Origin: Sphingomonas bacterium
GTDB lineage: Bacteria; Pseudomonadota; Alphaproteobacteria; Sphingomonadales; Sphingomonadaceae
Assembly (NCBI RefSeq): GCF_028289855.1
Contig: NZ_JAQGKZ010000055.1
Span: forward strand, 1 to 64,000
Length of the DNA stretch: 64,000 nt
Reading direction: 5' to 3'
Shown here: one piece after another, positions 18,543 to 28,279 of the stretch
Position numbering within the stretch: position 1 is the stretch's first letter
How the letters are laid out: every line of letters starts with the position of its first letter
The notes under the pieces: model-generated
Told to the model about the DNA's origin: nothing
The model's database searches: none
The model's input: the letters and a program-made list of their open reading frames with translations, nothing else
Made by a program: the position numbers and the translations under genes

Positions 18543-19474
18543 TTCAGCAACTCCTCGACCCCGGCGATGATTCGCGCGACTTCCTTGGGATCGAACGGCC
18601 GCAAATCGTCGATCTTTTCGCCGACGCCGATCGCGTGGATCGGCAAGCCATATTTTTCGGCCGCCGCGACCAGCACGCCGCCGCGCGCGGTCCCGTCGAG
18701 CTTGGTCATGACGAGCCCGGTGACGCCGGCGACTTCCTTGAACACCTCGATCTGGCTGAGCGCGTTCTGGCCGGTTGTGGCGTCGAGCACGAGCACGACG
18801 TCGTGCGGGGAGGCGGGGTTGATCCGGCCGAGCACCCGGCGGATCTTGGCGAGCTCGTCCATCAGCTCGCGCTTGTTCTGGAGACGCCCGGCGGTATCGA
18901 CGATCAGCGCATCGATCCCCTTGTCGGTCGCGCGCTTAACCGCCTCGAACACGATCCCCGCGGCATCGCCGCCCTCGGGACCCTTGACCAGCTCGACCTC
19001 GGCGCGGTCGGCCCAGGTCTGGAGCTGGCCGATCGCCGCCGCGCGGAACGTGTCGCCCGCCGCCAGCATGACGCCGTAATCCTGTTCCTTGAGCAAATGC
19101 GCGAGCTTGGCGATCGTGGTGGTCTTGCCCGACCCGTTGACGCCGATCACCAGGATCACCTGCGGGCGCGGGAACGCCTCGATCTCGAGCGGCTTGGCGA
19201 CTTTTTCGAGCGTCTTCTCGATTTCCTCGGCAACGACCAGCCGAATGCCGAGCTCCTCCATGTCGCGCTCGAAGCTGCCCTCGGCCAGGCGCACTCGGAT
19301 GCGGGCGGCGGTGGCAGGGCCGAGGTCCGAGGCGATCAGCGCTTCCTCGATCTCGTCGAGCGTCGCCTCGTCGAGCCGTGCGGTGCCGAGCCCGGCGAGG
19401 TTGCCGACCAGCTTGTCCGACGTGCGCTTGAACCCGCCGATCAGGCGATCGCGCCAGGATGGGGTGGTGCTCAT
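18539..19474 (-). CDS. ftsY: Signal recognition particle receptor FtsY
   Basis: GVNGSGKTTTIAKLA, DTFRAAAIGQL, VDTAGR, TKLDGTARGG. Confidence 0.97.
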   Translation of the reverse strand: MSTTPSWRDRLIGGFKRTSDKLVGNLAGLGTARLDEATLDEIEEALIASDLGPATAARIRVRLAEGSFERDMEELGIRLVVAEEIEKTLEKVAKPLEIEAFPRPQVILVIGVNGSGKTTTIAKLAHLLKEQDYGVMLAAGDTFRAAAIGQLQTWADRAEVELVKGPEGGDAAGIVFEAVKRATDKGIDALIVDTAGRLQNKRELMDELAKIRRVLGRINPASPHDVVLVLDATTGQNALSQIEVFKEVAGVTGLVMTKLDGTARGGVLVAAAEKYGLPIHAIGVGEKIDDLRPFDPKEVARIIAGVEELLK

Positions 19475-20769
19475 GCAGGTGTTCCGATGAGATGGTTTCC
19501 GATGGTGCCGGTAATTTCGACCCGCATCACATCTCCCACCGCTCGCCCTGAGCCTGTCGAAGGGCGTGTAGCGGCGGCACGTGCTTCGACAAGCTCAGCA
19601 CGAACGGGGTTGAGTAGGCGGACATGCGCGAAATTGGGAGCGTGTCCCTGATCGCCGGGTGCTTCGACCAGTATCTGCTGCGCGGTGCCGACGAGATTGT
19701 TTAGCCACGCCGTCTTCCGCGCAGCCGCCGCCTCGCGCAGTCGCGCGGCACGCTCGCGGGCGACTTCAGGCTCGACTTGCGGCATCCGCGCGGCGGGGGT
19801 GCCGGCGCGGGGCGAGTAGGGGAAGATGTGCGCGTGGACGATGTCGCAATCGTCGATCAGCGCCAGGCTGTTCGCCGCCATCGCCGCGTCCTCGGTCGGG
19901 AAACCGGCGATGAGGTCGGCGCCTATCGCGATCTCTGGCCGCGCGGTCTTGAGGCGCTCGACCAGCCGCACTGCGTCGGCGCGCGAATGGCGGCGCTTCA
20001 TCCGCTTGAGGATCATGTCATCGCCGGCCTGGAGTGACAAATGTAGATGCGGCATCACCCGCGCTTCCTGCGTCAGCAATGCGAACAAGCGGTCGTCGAT
20101 CTCCGGCGCGTCGATCGACGACAGGCGCAGGCGGGGCAGGGTGGGCACGAGCGTCAGGACGCGCTCGACCAAGCTGCCGAGCGTCGGCTGGCCCGGCAGA
20201 TCGGCGCCGTAGCTGGTCAAGTCCACCCCGGTAAGCACCACCTCGTTCTTGCCGCTCGCGACGACGCGTTCGATCGCCTCGATCACCGCGCCGGCAGGCG
20301 CCGACCGGCTCGGGCCGCGGCCGAACGGGATCGCACAGAAGGTGCAGCGATGGTCGCAGCCATTCTGCACCTCGACGAACGCGCGCGATTGCCCGCACGC
20401 GACCGCGAGATGCGGCGCGATCTCGGTCACGCGCGCCATGTCGCGGATCACCAGCGGCGCGGCCGACGCCCAGGCATCGGGCAGCAATTTGTCGCTGTTG
20501 CCGATCACCCGATCCACCTCGGGCATCGCGGCGAAGCTCGCCGGGTCGATTTGCGCCGCACATCCCGTCACCGCCAGCAACGCGCCCGGCCGCAACCGCC
20601 GCGCCTTGCGGATCGCTGCGCGGCTCTGCTTGACGGCGCTGTTGGTCACGGCACAACTGTTGACCACGACGACGTCGCGGTCGCCGAGCAGCGCGCGGAT
20701 CGTTTCGCTTTCGGCGATGTTGAGGCGGCACCCCAGGCTGATGACCTCGGGCTGCGAAGGGGACGACAT
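19471..20769 (-). CDS. mtaB: tRNA (N6-L-threonylcarbamoyladenosine(37)-C2)-methylthiotransferase MtaB
   Basis: MSSPSQPEVISLGCRLNIAESE; radical-SAM CDHRCTFCAIPFGRG; 432 aa. Confidence 0.93.
   Translation of the reverse strand: MSSPSQPEVISLGCRLNIAESETIRALLGDRDVVVVNSCAVTNSAVKQSRAAIRKARRLRPGALLAVTGCAAQIDPASFAAMPEVDRVIGNSDKLLPDAWASAAPLVIRDMARVTEIAPHLAVACGQSRAFVEVQNGCDHRCTFCAIPFGRGPSRSAPAGAVIEAIERVVASGKNEVVLTGVDLTSYGADLPGQPTLGSLVERVLTLVPTLPRLRLSSIDAPEIDDRLFALLTQEARVMPHLHLSLQAGDDMILKRMKRRHSRADAVRLVERLKTARPEIAIGADLIAGFPTEDAAMAANSLALIDDCDIVHAHIFPYSPRAGTPAARMPQVEPEVARERAARLREAAAARKTAWLNNLVGTAQQILVEAPGDQGHAPNFAHVRLLNPVRAELVEARAAATRPSTGSGRAVGDVMRVEITGTIGNHLIGTPA
19541..19607. repeat. Palindromic repeat embedded in the mtaB 3' coding region
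   Basis: CTGAGCCTGTCGAAG (19548..19562) / CTTCGACAAGCTCAG (19584..19598), arms pair with one mismatch; read as VRAELVEA...RPSTGSGRA. Confidence 0.85.
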
Positions 20770-21346
20770 GGCGGGTGATCTAGAGGCGGGCGGCTGCCAA
20801 GTCCACGATAAGGCGCGCACAGTGCTGCGCTTCTGGCTCGACGAGACCTCGGCTAGGCAACGCTTCGCCAAGGCCCCGGCCTTGGATGCCGAGATCGCCC
20901 GGCGGTTCGGCGTGTGGCGCGATGCCGTGCTGGCGAACAGAGCGGAGGGCTGGACCGACGATCCCGTCGACCTGCTCGCCGCCATCATCCTGCTCGATCA
21001 ATTCTCGCGCAACATCCATCGCGACACGGCGCGCGCATTCGAAAGCGATGAACTGGCGCTCAGGCTTGCCAGATCGATGGTCGCGAACGGCTGGGACACT
21101 GGCTTGTCGGGATTAGAACGGCAATTCGCTTACTTGCCGTTCGAGCATTCCGAGCGAATCGAGGATCAGCGCGAAAGCGTGCGGTTATTCACCGACACCG
21201 GGGAAGCGGTTGGCATCGATTACGCACATCGACACCTGATGGTCATCGAACGCTTCGGCCGCTTCCCGTCGCGTAACGCCGCACTCGGGCGCGTATCGAC
21301 GCCCGAGGAAGAAGAGTATCTCAGCCAGCCAGGCGCTGGCTGGTAA
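20768..21346 (+). CDS. DUF924 family protein
   Basis: VLRFWLDETSARQRFAKAPALDAEIARRFG...LLDQFSRNIHRDTARAF...ERQFAYLPFEHSE. Confidence 0.88.
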   Translation: MAGDLEAGGCQVHDKARTVLRFWLDETSARQRFAKAPALDAEIARRFGVWRDAVLANRAEGWTDDPVDLLAAIILLDQFSRNIHRDTARAFESDELALRLARSMVANGWDTGLSGLERQFAYLPFEHSERIEDQRESVRLFTDTGEAVGIDYAHRHLMVIERFGRFPSRNAALGRVSTPEEEEYLSQPGAGW

Positions 21347-22922
21347 GCGGCTCCTCGATCTTTTCCGCTTGCGGCGTATTCAGCAACCGCCGCTCGGCCA
21401 GCAACCGCCGGGCGTTGCCCGCCGACAGTGGCCGCCCGAACACGTGCCCCTGGCCCCGAGCGCAGCCAAGCGAGCGCAAACGCTCCTCGGTCGCTTTGTC
21501 CTCGATCCCCTCGGCGGTGATCGACAGGTTGAGGCTTTCGCCCAGCCGCGTGATCGCGTTGACGATCGCAGCGCTTTCGGGGTTCTGGTTGATCGACATG
21601 ACGAAGCTCTTGTCGATCTTGATCCGGTCGAACGGCAATGCGCGGAGATGCGCGAGGCTCGAATAGCCCGTTCCGAAATCGTCGAGCGCCAGTTTGATCC
21701 CCTGGTTCTTCAGGCTGCCGACGATCGACTGCGCGAGCGCCATGTTCTCGAACAAGGCGCTCTCGGTAATCTCGACCTCGAGCCGGTTGGGCGGGAAGCC
21801 GGTCTCGGTCAGCAATTTGATGATCTTCTGCGCCAGCCACGCATCCTTGAGTTGCCACGGCGACACGTTGACCGCCAGCGTCAGCGTGGGATGCCAGTCG
21901 CGCGCCGCCGCAAACGCCTGACGCATGACGGTCATCGACAGTTCGGCGATCATCCCCGTCTCTTCCGCGATCGGCACGAAATGCTCGGCCTCGACCAGGC
22001 CGCGGTGCGGGTGTTCCCAGCGCGCCAGCACTTCGAACCCCATCAGGCGTCCGGTGGTCATGTCGATCTGCTGGTCGAAATAGGGCACGATTTCGCCGCG
22101 CGGGATGGCGGCGCGGAGCGATCCTTCCATCTCGTTGCGTTCCTGCAGCTCGCGCTCCATCGACACGTCGAACCAAACGTGGCGATTACGACCGGCATTC
22201 TTGGCGGCGTAAAGCGCGATATCGGCAGCACGGAGCAAGGCGTCGATCGTCGGGCAATTGGCATCGCTGCGCGCGATTCCGACCGATGCGGTGATGTTGA
22301 GGTGAAGACCCTCGATATGAAACGGCTGGCTCATTCGCGACACCAGCCGTTCGGCGACGCGTTCGACGCTGTCGGGGTTGCTCGGATCGAATAGCATCGC
22401 GCAGGCGAATTCGTCGCCGCCGAACCGCGCGGCCAGCGCCATGTCGGGCAACGCGACTTCCATCTCCTCGGCCACGGCGCGGAGCAGCGAATCGCCGACC
22501 GTGTGGCCGTGCATGTCGTTGATCGTCTTGAAATGGTCTAGGTCGAGCATCATCAGCGCCACCGCCTTGTGGCGGCGATCGGCACGGACGACCATGGCGG
22601 CGCCTTCCTCGGCCAGACTGCGGCGGTTGAGGAAGCCGGTAAGCGGGTCTTTCGACGCCAGGATCGTGGCGCGTTCCTCGGCTGCGGCACGTTCGGACAC
22701 TTCGCGCGTCAGGTCGCGGTGGCGCCGCCAGCCGAACAGGATCAGCGCGACGTTGAGCAACAGCGCGATGACCAATGTCTGGTCGTTGCCGCCCTTGCCC
22801 GCCAGATAGTTGGACACGATCATCGACAGCGCGGCGCTGCCGGTACCGACGAACATCAGGATGGCGGCGACGGTGATCGCGCCGCCCAACAGATCACGCC
22901 GGGCCGTGGCCGGTTCGCTCAT
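21321..22922 (-). CDS. Bifunctional GGDEF/EAL-domain membrane protein
   Basis: Two N-terminal TM segments; ARFGGDEFACAM; GFEVLARWEHPHRG, DDFGTGYSSLAHL, DRIKIDKSFV. Confidence 0.95.
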   Translation of the reverse strand: MSEPATARRDLLGGAITVAAILMFVGTGSAALSMIVSNYLAGKGGNDQTLVIALLLNVALILFGWRRHRDLTREVSERAAAEERATILASKDPLTGFLNRRSLAEEGAAMVVRADRRHKAVALMMLDLDHFKTINDMHGHTVGDSLLRAVAEEMEVALPDMALAARFGGDEFACAMLFDPSNPDSVERVAERLVSRMSQPFHIEGLHLNITASVGIARSDANCPTIDALLRAADIALYAAKNAGRNRHVWFDVSMERELQERNEMEGSLRAAIPRGEIVPYFDQQIDMTTGRLMGFEVLARWEHPHRGLVEAEHFVPIAEETGMIAELSMTVMRQAFAAARDWHPTLTLAVNVSPWQLKDAWLAQKIIKLLTETGFPPNRLEVEITESALFENMALAQSIVGSLKNQGIKLALDDFGTGYSSLAHLRALPFDRIKIDKSFVMSINQNPESAAIVNAITRLGESLNLSITAEGIEDKATEERLRSLGCARGQGHVFGRPLSAGNARRLLAERRLLNTPQAEKIEEPLTSQRLAG

Positions 22923-23096
22923 GCCCCAAAATCCCTTTACCAGCGACCGTGCACGGTCCTGTCCAGCGCCAGTGATCGCATCTACAGGGTCAAGAAGGGG
23001 TTAAGCCGACGGCGGCGGTTGCGTTTTTTCTCGCGCGCGCCTAGGGGACCGCCAACCGTTCCCTTTGCGAACGTAAGACAGCGCACCCATGTGGTG

Positions 23097-23128
23097 ACGC
23101 CGGCCGACGAGGTTTCGTCCGCCGGCGT
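23097..23128 (+). other. Long hairpin in the ffh leader
   Basis: ACGCCGGCCGACGA-GGTT-TCGTCCGCCGGCGT: 14-bp stem, one mismatch, 4-nt loop, followed by GTTTTG. Confidence 0.75.
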
Positions 23129-23166
23129 GTTTTGCGTTTGGGGTCCGGCAGAGGAGTTTTGGGTCT

Positions 23167-24702
23167 ATGTTCGACAGCCTGAGCGATCGCCTTGGCGGTG
23201 TGTTCGACCGGTTGCGTGGCCGTGGCGCGCTGACCGAGGCGGACGTGCGCGCGGCGATGCGCGAGGTAAGGGTCGCGTTGCTCGAGGCCGATGTTGCGCT
23301 GCCCGTCGCCCGCGATTTCGTCGAGAAGGTCACCGAGCAAGCGATCGGTCAGAACGTATTGCGTTCGGTCACGCCGGGGCAGCAAGTCGTCAAGATCGTC
23401 CATGATGCGTTGGTCGAGATGCTCGGCGCCGACGAGAGCGAGCTCAATCTGGGGGTCACGCCGCCAGCCGTCATCATGATGGTCGGCCTGCAGGGGTCGG
23501 GCAAGACGACCACCACCGCCAAGATCGCCAAGCGGTTGTCGAGCGGGCAGGGCGGGCGCGAGCGCAAGAAGGTGCTGATGGCGTCGCTCGACGTCAATCG
23601 CCCCAATGCGCAGGAGCAACTCGCGGTGCTCGGCGAGCAGACCGAGGTCGCAACCTTGCCGGTCGTGCCGGGGCAGCAACCGGTCGATATCGCGCGCCGC
23701 GCGATCCAGGCGGCGAAGCTGCAGGGCTACGACGTCCTGATGCTCGACACCGCGGGTCGCCTCCACGTCGATCAGGCGCTGATGGACGAGATGAAGGCGG
23801 TCGCCGACATTTCGAAGCCACAGGAAATCCTGCTCGTCGTCGATAGCTTGACCGGCCAGGACGCGGTCAACGTCGCGCAAAGCTTCTCCGCCCAAGTGCC
23901 GCTGACCGGCGTGGTGCTGACCCGGATGGACGGCGACGCGCGTGGTGGTGCGGCGCTGTCGATGCGTGCGGTCACCGGCAAGCCGATCAAGTTTGCCGGC
24001 ACCGGCGAAAAGCTCGATGCGCTGGAGGGTTTCCACCCCAGCCGCGTCGCCGGCCGCATCCTCGGCATGGGTGACGTCGTGTCGCTGGTCGAGCGCGCCG
24101 CAGAGTCCATCCAGCAGGAAGACGCCGAGCGCATGGCGCGGCGGATGGAAAAGGGTCAGTTCGATATGAACGACCTGCGCGCCCAGCTCCAGCAAATGGC
24201 CAAAATGGGCGGCATCGGCGCGCTGGCCGGCATGATCCCTGGCATGAAGAAGGCGCAGGCAGCGATGGCCGCGTCCAATGTCGATGAGAAGATCCTGGTC
24301 AGGATGGACGCGGTGATCTCCTCGATGACGCCAAAGGAGCGGGCACGGCCCGAACTGCTCAACGCCAAGCGCAAGATCCGTGTTGCCAAAGGCTCGGGCA
24401 CCACCGTGCAGGACGTCAACAAGCTGATGAAGATGCATCAGGAAATGGCCTCCGCCATGAAGCGCATCATAATGATGGGTGGGCTGAAGGGCATGATGGC
24501 GATGCTCGGCAAGGGCGGCGGCGGCATGGGTGGCATGGGTGGTCCGGACGGCGGCGGGGGCGGCATGGGCGGTCTTGGTGGTGCGGGCGGCCTCGATCTC
24601 AGCGATGCTGTAAACCAGATGGGCGGTCTGCCCGGTCTGCCTGGCACCGGCGCCAAGATGCCGCCGGGCTTTCAGAATTTCATGAACGTCAAGAAAAAAT
24701 GA
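23167..24702 (+). CDS. ffh: Signal recognition particle protein Ffh
   Basis: [38 protein letters not shown], Met/Gly-rich M-domain tail. Confidence 0.98.
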   Translation: MFDSLSDRLGGVFDRLRGRGALTEADVRAAMREVRVALLEADVALPVARDFVEKVTEQAIGQNVLRSVTPGQQVVKIVHDALVEMLGADESELNLGVTPPAVIMMVGLQGSGKTTTTAKIAKRLSSGQGGRERKKVLMASLDVNRPNAQEQLAVLGEQTEVATLPVVPGQQPVDIARRAIQAAKLQGYDVLMLDTAGRLHVDQALMDEMKAVADISKPQEILLVVDSLTGQDAVNVAQSFSAQVPLTGVVLTRMDGDARGGAALSMRAVTGKPIKFAGTGEKLDALEGFHPSRVAGRILGMGDVVSLVERAAESIQQEDAERMARRMEKGQFDMNDLRAQLQQMAKMGGIGALAGMIPGMKKAQAAMAASNVDEKILVRMDAVISSMTPKERARPELLNAKRKIRVAKGSGTTVQDVNKLMKMHQEMASAMKRIIMMGGLKGMMAMLGKGGGGMGGMGGPDGGGGGMGGLGGAGGLDLSDAVNQMGGLPGLPGTGAKMPPGFQNFMNVKKK

Positions 24703-24741
24703 CGGCGCAGCCGTCATCCCGGCGAAGGCCGGGATCCAGTC
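24701..24741. repeat. Two adjacent small hairpins / dispersed intergenic repeat
   Basis: GACGGC-gca-GCCGTC followed by ATCCCGGCgaagGCCGGGATCCAGTCA. Confidence 0.75.
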
Positions 24742-24775
24742 ACTAAAACGTATCTCAGAAGGAAGTAGAACTAAA

Positions 24776-25468
24776 ATGGCTATCAGCATTCGTCTTTCGC
24801 GTGGCGGTTCCAAGAAGCGCCCGTATTACCGTATCGTCGTTGCCGATGCGCGCAGCCCGCGCGACGGCAAGTTCATCGAGAAGATCGGCAACTACAACCC
24901 GCTCCTCGCCAAGGATTCGGACCAGCGCGTCCAGCTCGACACCGAGCGGGCCAAGCATTGGCTGAGCGTCGGTGCGCAGCCGACCGACCGCGTCGCCCGC
25001 TTCCTCGACGCCGCCGGCGTGCGTGAGCGGCCTGCGAAGAACAACCCCAACAAGGGCAAGCCGGGCGAGAAGGCCGTCGAGCGTCTCGAAGAGCGCGCCG
25101 AGAAGGCGACTGCCGCCGCTGCCGCCGCCGAAGAGGCGAAGAACGCGCCTGCGCCCGAGCCGGTCGTCGAGGAAGTAACGGCGGAAACGCCAGCCGAAGG
25201 CTCGAACGAGGAAACCGAAGCCGTCGTCGCGGCCGAAATCGAAGCCGCGACCGAAGAGCCGACGCCGGAAGCCGAAGCCATCGCCGAGGCGGTGTCCGAA
25301 CAGACTCCGCCGGTCGAGGCGGCCGCTGAAGAAGCTCCTGCCGCCGAGGAAGCTCCGGCCGTTGATGAAGCTCCCGCCGCCGATGCCAACGAATCGACCC
25401 CCGACGCCGATGCCGGCGACGACGAGTCGACCGAAGGCAAGTCCGCCCAGGCACCGGCTGAGGGCTGA
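24776..25468 (+). CDS. rpsP: 30S ribosomal protein S16 with long Ala/Glu-rich C-terminal extension
   Basis: [44 protein letters not shown]; 230 aa. Confidence 0.97.
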   Translation: MAISIRLSRGGSKKRPYYRIVVADARSPRDGKFIEKIGNYNPLLAKDSDQRVQLDTERAKHWLSVGAQPTDRVARFLDAAGVRERPAKNNPNKGKPGEKAVERLEERAEKATAAAAAAEEAKNAPAPEPVVEEVTAETPAEGSNEETEAVVAAEIEAATEEPTPEAEAIAEAVSEQTPPVEAAAEEAPAAEEAPAVDEAPAADANESTPDADAGDDESTEGKSAQAPAEG

Positions 25469-25473
25469 GCCTT

Positions 25474-25953
25474 ATGCCGAATGACACCCCCGTCACGCTC
25501 GCCGCCGTCATCGGCGCGCATGGCGTGGCGGGGGAGGTCCGGCTCAAGGTGTTCGCCGACGACCTCAAGCCGTTCAAAGCTTTCAACAATGGCGCGCTGA
25601 CGCTCACGTCGCTGCGCCCGACTCCGCAAGGCGCGATCGCGCGTTTCGCAGAGATCGCCGATCGCAACGCCGCCGAGGCTTTGCGCGGCACCGAACTCAC
25701 CGTTCCCCGATCCGCGTTGCCGCCGCTGGTGGACGGCGAATATTATCACGCCGACCTGATCGGTTTGCCCGCCGTTTCCGATGTGGGTGAGCCGCTCGGT
25801 CGTGTCGTGCTGGTCGAAAATTTCGGCGCGGGCGATGTGATCGAGATCGAGCGGACGGACGGCAAGCGTTTCATGGTGCCGATGCGTCCCGAGGCAGTGC
25901 CCGAATGGAATGCCGAGCGACTGGTTGTCGCCGCCGCATTCGCTAGCGCCTGA
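25474..25953 (+). CDS. rimM: Ribosome maturation factor RimM
   Basis: [24 protein letters not shown]; in rpsP-rimM-trmD-rplS order. Confidence 0.95.
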   Translation: MPNDTPVTLAAVIGAHGVAGEVRLKVFADDLKPFKAFNNGALTLTSLRPTPQGAIARFAEIADRNAAEALRGTELTVPRSALPPLVDGEYYHADLIGLPAVSDVGEPLGRVVLVENFGAGDVIEIERTDGKRFMVPMRPEAVPEWNAERLVVAAAFASA

Positions 25954-26857
25954 GCGGCTGTTGCTCGTCGAGCAGATTGCGGATGGTCGTCGCGGCGACA
26001 CCGGCTTCGCCCATCGCATGGCTGATCTGGTCGAGGCCCTTCACGACGTCGCCCGCCGCGAACAGGCCGGGGACCGACGTGCGCTGGTGCGCGTCCACCT
26101 CCAGGCATCCGTCCTTACTGGCCCGCGCGCCTGCCGCCACCGCCAGTTCCGACCGGATTACCGAGCCCAGCGCCGGATAGATCGTATCGAATGCGCGCTC
26201 GCCCTCGGACGTCGCGACCCGGATCGTCTCGCCGTCGGGCGTGATCGGCGTGCAGGGTCCGTCGAGGTGCTCGATCCGCGCGGCGTCCAGCTTGGCGCGA
26301 CAGGCATCGTCCAGCTCGTGCGCGGCACCGGGCGCCACCAGCGTCACATGCTTGCTGAACCCGCGCAGGAACAGAGCCTCGCGCATGCCATGGTCGCCGG
26401 TGCCGATCACCCCGACGCGCTTGTCGGTGACTTCGTAGCCGTCGCAGATCGGGCAATAGCGGATCAGCCCTTTGGCGAGCGCCGCGTCGTGCGCGTCCTT
26501 CGGCATGTCGGGCGGATTGTTGATCACCCCGGTCGCGAGCAGCACGGTACGCGTTTGCACGCTGCGATCGCCGATCCGCACGGCAAACTTGCCATCGACC
26601 GGCGTGATCGCGTCGACATGCGCATCCTCGCGCACCGCGCCGAACCGTTCGGCCTGGCGGCGCATGAGTTGCAGCAACTCGACGCCTGGAATCCCGTCGG
26701 GATACCCGGCATGGTTGTTGGTGCGCGGGATCAGCGCGGCGCGGCTCGACCCGTCGTCGAACAGCCGGATACGCAAGTGGAACCGTGCGAGATAGATCGC
26801 CGCGGTCAGCCCGGCGGGGCCTGCGCCCACGATGATGCAGTCGTCGATTTCGGCCAT
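25943..26857 (-). CDS. NAD(P)/FAD-dependent oxidoreductase (thioredoxin-reductase-like)
   Basis: [60 protein letters not shown]. Confidence 0.9.
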   Translation of the reverse strand: MAEIDDCIIVGAGPAGLTAAIYLARFHLRIRLFDDGSSRAALIPRTNNHAGYPDGIPGVELLQLMRRQAERFGAVREDAHVDAITPVDGKFAVRIGDRSVQTRTVLLATGVINNPPDMPKDAHDAALAKGLIRYCPICDGYEVTDKRVGVIGTGDHGMREALFLRGFSKHVTLVAPGAAHELDDACRAKLDAARIEHLDGPCTPITPDGETIRVATSEGERAFDTIYPALGSVIRSELAVAAGARASKDGCLEVDAHQRTSVPGLFAAGDVVKGLDQISHAMGEAGVAATTIRNLLDEQQPLRR

Positions 26858-26901
26858 ACCTGTCCCTTGCCAATTCCTGCCCCAACGCGGATGGAGCCGC
26901 A

Positions 26902-27627
26902 ATGTTCGCTGCGACCGTCCTGACGTTGTATCCGGAGATGTTTCCCGGGCCGCTCGGCGTGTCGCTGGCGGGCAAGGCGCTGGGCGAGGGGAAATGGTCG
27001 CTCGACGCGGTCAACATCCGCGACTTCGCGATCGACAAGCATCGGACGGTGGACGACACGCCCGCAGGCGGCGGGGCAGGGATGGTGTTGCGTGCCGATG
27101 TGCTCGCCGCGGCGATCGACAGCGTGGCTAATGACCGCCCGATCCTGGCAATGACACCGCGAGGTACGCCGTTGACGCAGGCCCGAATCCGCGATCTCGC
27201 GACCGGCCCCGGGGCGATCGTCCTGTGCGGCCGTTTCGAAGGTTTCGACGAGCGGATCTTCGAGGGCCGTGCGGTCGATCAAGTCTCCATCGGCGACTAT
27301 GTCCTGTCGGGCGGGGAGATGGGCGCGCTGGTGCTGCTCGACGCTTGCATTCGGCTGCTTCCCGGCGTAATGGGCGCGCCTTCCAGCGGCGTGGACGAGA
27401 GCTTCGAGATGGGGCTGCTCGAATACCCGCATTATACCCGACCTCAAGAGTGGGAAGGGCGCACGATCCCCGAAGTGCTGCGATCGGGGGATCATGCGAG
27501 GATCGACGCTTGGCGAAAAGCCCAGGCCGAGACCGATACACGGCTACGGAGGCCGGACCTTTGGGAGCGCCATGAGGGCGCTCGGGCCCGATCTCCCTCT
27601 GGCGCGCGGCAGAAGAAGGACGAATGA
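26902..27627 (+). CDS. trmD: tRNA (guanine-N1)-methyltransferase
   Basis: [49 protein letters not shown]. Confidence 0.97.
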   Translation: MFAATVLTLYPEMFPGPLGVSLAGKALGEGKWSLDAVNIRDFAIDKHRTVDDTPAGGGAGMVLRADVLAAAIDSVANDRPILAMTPRGTPLTQARIRDLATGPGAIVLCGRFEGFDERIFEGRAVDQVSIGDYVLSGGEMGALVLLDACIRLLPGVMGAPSSGVDESFEMGLLEYPHYTRPQEWEGRTIPEVLRSGDHARIDAWRKAQAETDTRLRRPDLWERHEGARARSPSGARQKKDE

Positions 27628-27628
27628 C

Positions 27629-28024
27629 ATGAACGTCATCCAGACGATCGAGGCGGAGAACATTGCCAAGTTTCTCGAAGCCAAGAAGATTCCCGAGTTC
27701 CGCCCCGGCGACACGCTGAAGGTCGGCGTGAAGGTGGTCGAAGGCGAGCGCACCCGCGTGCAGAATTACGAGGGCGTGTGCATCGCGCGCTCGAACAAGG
27801 GCATGGGAAGCAACTTCACCGTGCGGAAGATTTCGTTCGGTGAGGGCGTCGAGCGCGTCTTCCCGCTCTATTCGCCGAACATCGACAGCATCGAAGTCGT
27901 CCGCAAGGGCGCGGTGCGTCGCGCCAAGCTGTATTATTTGCGTGGCCGCACCGGCAAGTCGGCACGTATCGCCGAACGCCGCGACACGCGTCCCGCCAAG
28001 GGGGCGGCCGAAACCGCCGAGTAA
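27629..28024 (+). CDS. rplS: 50S ribosomal protein L19
   Basis: [54 protein letters not shown]. Confidence 0.97.
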   Translation: MNVIQTIEAENIAKFLEAKKIPEFRPGDTLKVGVKVVEGERTRVQNYEGVCIARSNKGMGSNFTVRKISFGEGVERVFPLYSPNIDSIEVVRKGAVRRAKLYYLRGRTGKSARIAERRDTRPAKGAAETAE

Positions 28025-28051
28025 TCGGACGGGCTTTGTGCCGAACGATCC

Positions 28052-28085
28052 GGGGCGTCGGAACTTCGGTTCCGGCGCCCCTTTT
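28052..28085 (+). terminator. Intrinsic terminator after rplS
   Basis: GGGGCGTCGGAAC-TTCG-GTTCCGGCGCCCC followed by TTTT. Confidence 0.92.
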
Positions 28086-28279
28086 CGTTGCCGACCGCGC
28101 TTGGCTTCACACATTTCCCGTAAAACGCGCAGGAATCGCAAAGCCCGGCGTACGATAATTTCCAACAGAGCTGCGATGATATGTCGCGTGAGCATCGCGT
28201 CAAGACGGGCCGGATAGGCAGTCATGCCGCTAGGCTGACACACGAAATCCTACATTTGAACCTTTTTTGTTCGCGCCGA

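Noticed and set aside
24520-24600. GGCATGGGTGG-type tandem repeats
   Set aside because: Encode the normal Met/Gly-rich tail of Ffh rather than an independent repeat element.
23041-24813. 590-aa minus-strand ORF opposite ffh
   Set aside because: Shadow of ffh; no domain signature.
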